Source of the DNA: an uncultured Faecalibacterium sp.
GTDB lineage: Bacteria > Bacillota > Clostridia > Oscillospirales > Ruminococcaceae
DNA length: 7,348 bases
NCBI GenBank assembly: GCA_902463905.1
Contig: CABQHF010000106.1
Location: 1-7,348 of the forward strand
Direction: 5' to 3'
In this document: in pieces, positions 5,373-7,348 of the stretch
How positions within the stretch are numbered: the first letter of the stretch is position 1
Layout: each line of letters begins with the position of its first letter
Translations under genes and position numbers: made by a program
The notes under the pieces: model-generated
The model's input: only the letters and a program-made list of their open reading frames with translations
Told to the model about the DNA's origin: nothing
Database searches by the model: none

Positions 5373-5380
5373 AAGGAGGA
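5373..5380 (+). promoter_or_regulatory. Ribosome binding site of the phosphorylase gene
   Basis: AAGGAGGA lies 7 bases before the ATG at 5388. It fixes the start of a gene whose other end is outside the window. Confidence 0.9.
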
Positions 5381-5387
5381 AGCATTT

Positions 5388-7348
5388 ATGAAATTCGGCC
5401 ATTTTGATGATGTGAACCGGGAATATGTGATCGACACGCCGCGCACTCCCCTGCCCTGGATCAATTATCTGGGCAGCGAGGATTTCTTCAGTTTGGTGTC
5501 CAACACCGGCGGCGGCTACAGCTTTTACCGTGACGCACGGCTGCGCCGCATCACCCGGTATCGTTACAACAGTTCCCCGCTGGACATGGATGGCCACCGC
5601 ATCTACATCAAGGATGGCGGCACGATCTGGAACCCCGGCTGGCAGCCCACCAAGACGTCTCTGGATTCCTACAGCTGCCGCCACGGCCTGGGCTACACCA
5701 TCCTCACCGGCGAGAAGAACGGCATCCTGGCACAGCAGGAGCTGTTCGTTCCCCGCGGCGACGCCTGCGAGATCGACCGTCTGACGCTGGAGAACAAGAC
5801 AGACGCACCCCGCACACTGGACGTGTTCAGCTATGTGGAGTTCTGCCTTTGGGACGCCATGGACGACAGTTCCAATTTCCAGCGCAACTTCTCCACCGGT
5901 GAAGTCGAGGTGGTGGGCAGCGCCATCTACCACAAGACCGAGTACCGGGAACGCCGCGACCACTACGCTGTTTTCTGGGCCAACACCCCGGTCACCAGCT
6001 TTGACACCAGCCGCGACGCCTTCTGCGGCGTGTATGGCGGCCCGGCCGAGCCGGAGGCCGTCCGGGCAGGTCACTGCTCCGGCAGTATCGCCCACGGCTG
6101 GGCACCGGTGGGTGCCCACCACTTCCACATCACGCTGGAAGCCGGTGAGAAAAAGACCATCATCTTCGGCTTGGGCTACATCGAAAACCCCGTGGCTGAA
6201 AAGTTCGCCGCGCCGGGCATCATCAACAAGGCCCGCGCCGAGGCAATGATGGCCCGCTATGCCGCTGATGCGCAGGTGGACGCCGCCCGCAAGGCACTGG
6301 CCGACCACTGGGAGGAACTGCTGTCCGGCTTCCAGCTGCATTCCGGCGAGGAGAAACTGGACCGGATGGTCAACCTGTGGCACCAGTATCAGTGCATGGT
6401 CACCTTCAACATGAGCCGCTCCGCCAGCTACTATGAAAGCGGCATCGGCCGCGGCATGGGCTTCCGCGACAGCTGCCAGGATCTGCTGGGCTTCGTCCAC
6501 ATGATCCCGGAGCGGGCACGGGGCCGCATCCTGGACATTGCCGCCACCCAGTTCGAGGACGGCAGTGCCTACCACCAGTACCAGCCGCTGACCAAAAAAG
6601 GCAACCGCGACGTCGGTTCCGGCTTCAATGATGACCCGCTGTGGTTCATCGCCGGTACTGCTGCTTACCTCCGTGAGACCGGCGACTGGGCTATTCTGGA
6701 AGAGTCCGTCGCCTTTGACAACGACGAGAGCAAGGCACAGCCCCTGATGGAACATCTGCGCCGCTGCTTCAACTTCACCCGCACCCACCTCGGCCCCCAC
6801 GGCCTGCCCCTCATCGGCCGTGCCGACTGGAACGACTGCCTGAACCTGAACTGCTTCTCGGAGCATCCGGGCGAGAGCTTCCAGATCACCGGACCCAGCG
6901 AAGGCCCCGTTGCCGAGAGCGTGTTCATCGCCGGGATGTTCGTCAAATACGGCAATGAGTATGCCGACCTGTGTGCGCACCTCGGCCTTGCAGATGAGGC
7001 CGCCGACGCCCGCGCCGCCATCGCACAGGTGGAACAGGCTGCCCTGACCGCCGGCTGGGATGGCACCTGGTTCCGCCGTGCCTACGATGCTTTCGGCCAG
7101 CCGATCGGCAGCAAGGAGTGCGATGAAGGCCAGATCTTCATCGAGCCGCAGGGCATGTGCGTCATGGCCGGTATCGGCACAGAGACCGGCCAGGCAGCGC
7201 AGGCCTTGAAGAGCGTGGAAGAGCGTCTGGACACGAAATACGGCGTTGTCCTGCTTCAGCCCGCCTACACGACCTACCGGCTCAACCTGGGCGAGATCTC
7301 CAGCTATCCGCCGGGATACAAGGAGAACGCCGGTATCTTCTGCCACAA
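5388..7348 (+). CDS. cbp: Cellobiose phosphorylase, GH94 (3' end beyond window)
   Basis: Cytoplasmic inverting phosphorylase: cellobiose plus phosphate gives alpha-glucose 1-phosphate and glucose, saving ATP compared with hydrolysis. The window holds 653 codons without a stop; the family is about 810 residues, so roughly 160 are missing. The start MKFGHFDDVNREYVIDTPRT follows AAGGAGGA by 7 bases and matches the N-terminus of clostridial cellobiose phosphorylases, as do SNTGGGYSFYRDARLRRITRYR, EFCLWDA, NFQRNFSTGEVE and MVTFNMSRSASYYESGIGRG. Order: N-terminal beta-sandwich (to about 270), helical linker, then the alpha/alpha-barrel. GFRDS (358-362) is part of the sugar-binding site. GRADWND contains Asp483, the general acid by homology with Asp490 of the Cellulomonas gilvus enzyme. 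The last codons, GYKENAGIFCH, lead to the phosphate-binding region. No signal peptide is seen. Laminaribiose or cellodextrin phosphorylase are related alternatives, but the overall likeness favours cellobiose. Confidence 0.95.
   Translation, partial: MKFGHFDDVNREYVIDTPRTPLPWINYLGSEDFFSLVSNTGGGYSFYRDARLRRITRYRYNSSPLDMDGHRIYIKDGGTIWNPGWQPTKTSLDSYSCRHGLGYTILTGEKNGILAQQELFVPRGDACEIDRLTLENKTDAPRTLDVFSYVEFCLWDAMDDSSNFQRNFSTGEVEVVGSAIYHKTEYRERRDHYAVFWANTPVTSFDTSRDAFCGVYGGPAEPEAVRAGHCSGSIAHGWAPVGAHHFHITLEAGEKKTIIFGLGYIENPVAEKFAAPGIINKARAEAMMARYAADAQVDAARKALADHWEELLSGFQLHSGEEKLDRMVNLWHQYQCMVTFNMSRSASYYESGIGRGMGFRDSCQDLLGFVHMIPERARGRILDIAATQFEDGSAYHQYQPLTKKGNRDVGSGFNDDPLWFIAGTAAYLRETGDWAILEESVAFDNDESKAQPLMEHLRRCFNFTRTHLGPHGLPLIGRADWNDCLNLNCFSEHPGESFQITGPSEGPVAESVFIAGMFVKYGNEYADLCAHLGLADEAADARAAIAQVEQAALTAGWDGTWFRRAYDAFGQPIGSKECDEGQIFIEPQGMCVMAGIGTETGQAAQALKSVEERLDTKYGVVLLQPAYTTYRLNLGEISSYPPGYKENAGIFCH

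Larger units (their letters stand above)
4868..5387. other. Divergent regulatory region between lacI and the phosphorylase gene
   Basis: These 520 bases hold no credible gene. Short open frames at 5018-5248 (plus) and 5076-5270 (minus) have no ribosome site and no recognisable product. The region is more AT-rich than the coding DNA around it. It carries the two divergent promoters, both copies of the 18-base candidate operator, a perfect inverted repeat (5029-5051), overlapping small palindromes (5070-5095), a run of TTTCG elements, and a palindrome next to the phosphorylase ribosome site. Its length is large for a simple divergent promoter pair, so it may bind more than one regulator or hold remnants of other DNA. 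Confidence 0.7.

Noticed and set aside
5325..7346. A 673-codon open frame on the minus strand opposite the phosphorylase gene
   Set aside because: It is an antisense shadow. The plus-strand frame reads as a full GH94 enzyme with a ribosome site, while this frame has repetitive Ala/Gly/Val/His-rich composition and no recognisable domain.

Overview
The window is a carbohydrate-uptake and phosphorolysis locus, most likely from a GC-rich gut Clostridium-group bacterium (Faecalibacterium / Oscillospiraceae type). The evidence is strong AAGGAGG-type ribosome sites, a lacI / binding protein / two-permease layout, a lipoprotein with an S/A-rich linker, GC-rich coding DNA and AT-rich promoters. The genus is an inference, not a demonstration.

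Layout on the minus strand, read from right to left: a LacI-family repressor (3860-4867), an extracellular sugar-binding lipoprotein (2338-3783), a MalF-type permease (1252-2238) and a MalG-type permease (383-1249, or 1255 with an ATGA overlap). A strong intrinsic terminator follows at 305-354. Beyond it, a separate minus-strand gene begins with its own -10 box and ribosome site and runs off the left edge (1-67); it may be a YoaK/DUF1275 membrane protein. On the plus strand, diverging from lacI, a gene from 5388 runs off the right edge. Its first 653 residues closely resemble GH94 cellobiose phosphorylases, including the catalytic Asp483.

The genes make sense together. The lipoprotein and two permeases would import cellobiose or short cellodextrins. 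No ATPase gene is present, so a shared MsmK/UgpC-type ATPase must come from elsewhere. The phosphorylase would then split cellobiose in the cytoplasm into glucose 1-phosphate and glucose, and the LacI protein would control both arms.

The most informative non-coding sequence is the 520-bp divergent intergenic region (4868-5387). An exact 18-bp sequence, CTTAATCGTTTTCGCAAG, occurs twice in it: once over the predicted lacI start point, next to a TTGATT-17-TATGAT promoter, and once in the phosphorylase leader, just after a TTGCAT-17-TATTCT promoter. These are good candidates for the operators of the local repressor. The same region holds a perfect 10-bp-arm inverted repeat, a run of TTTCG elements and a small palindrome before the phosphorylase ribosome site. 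I see no wholly new system: this is a recognisable cellobiose phosphorolysis locus with well-defined and possibly unusual regulatory DNA.
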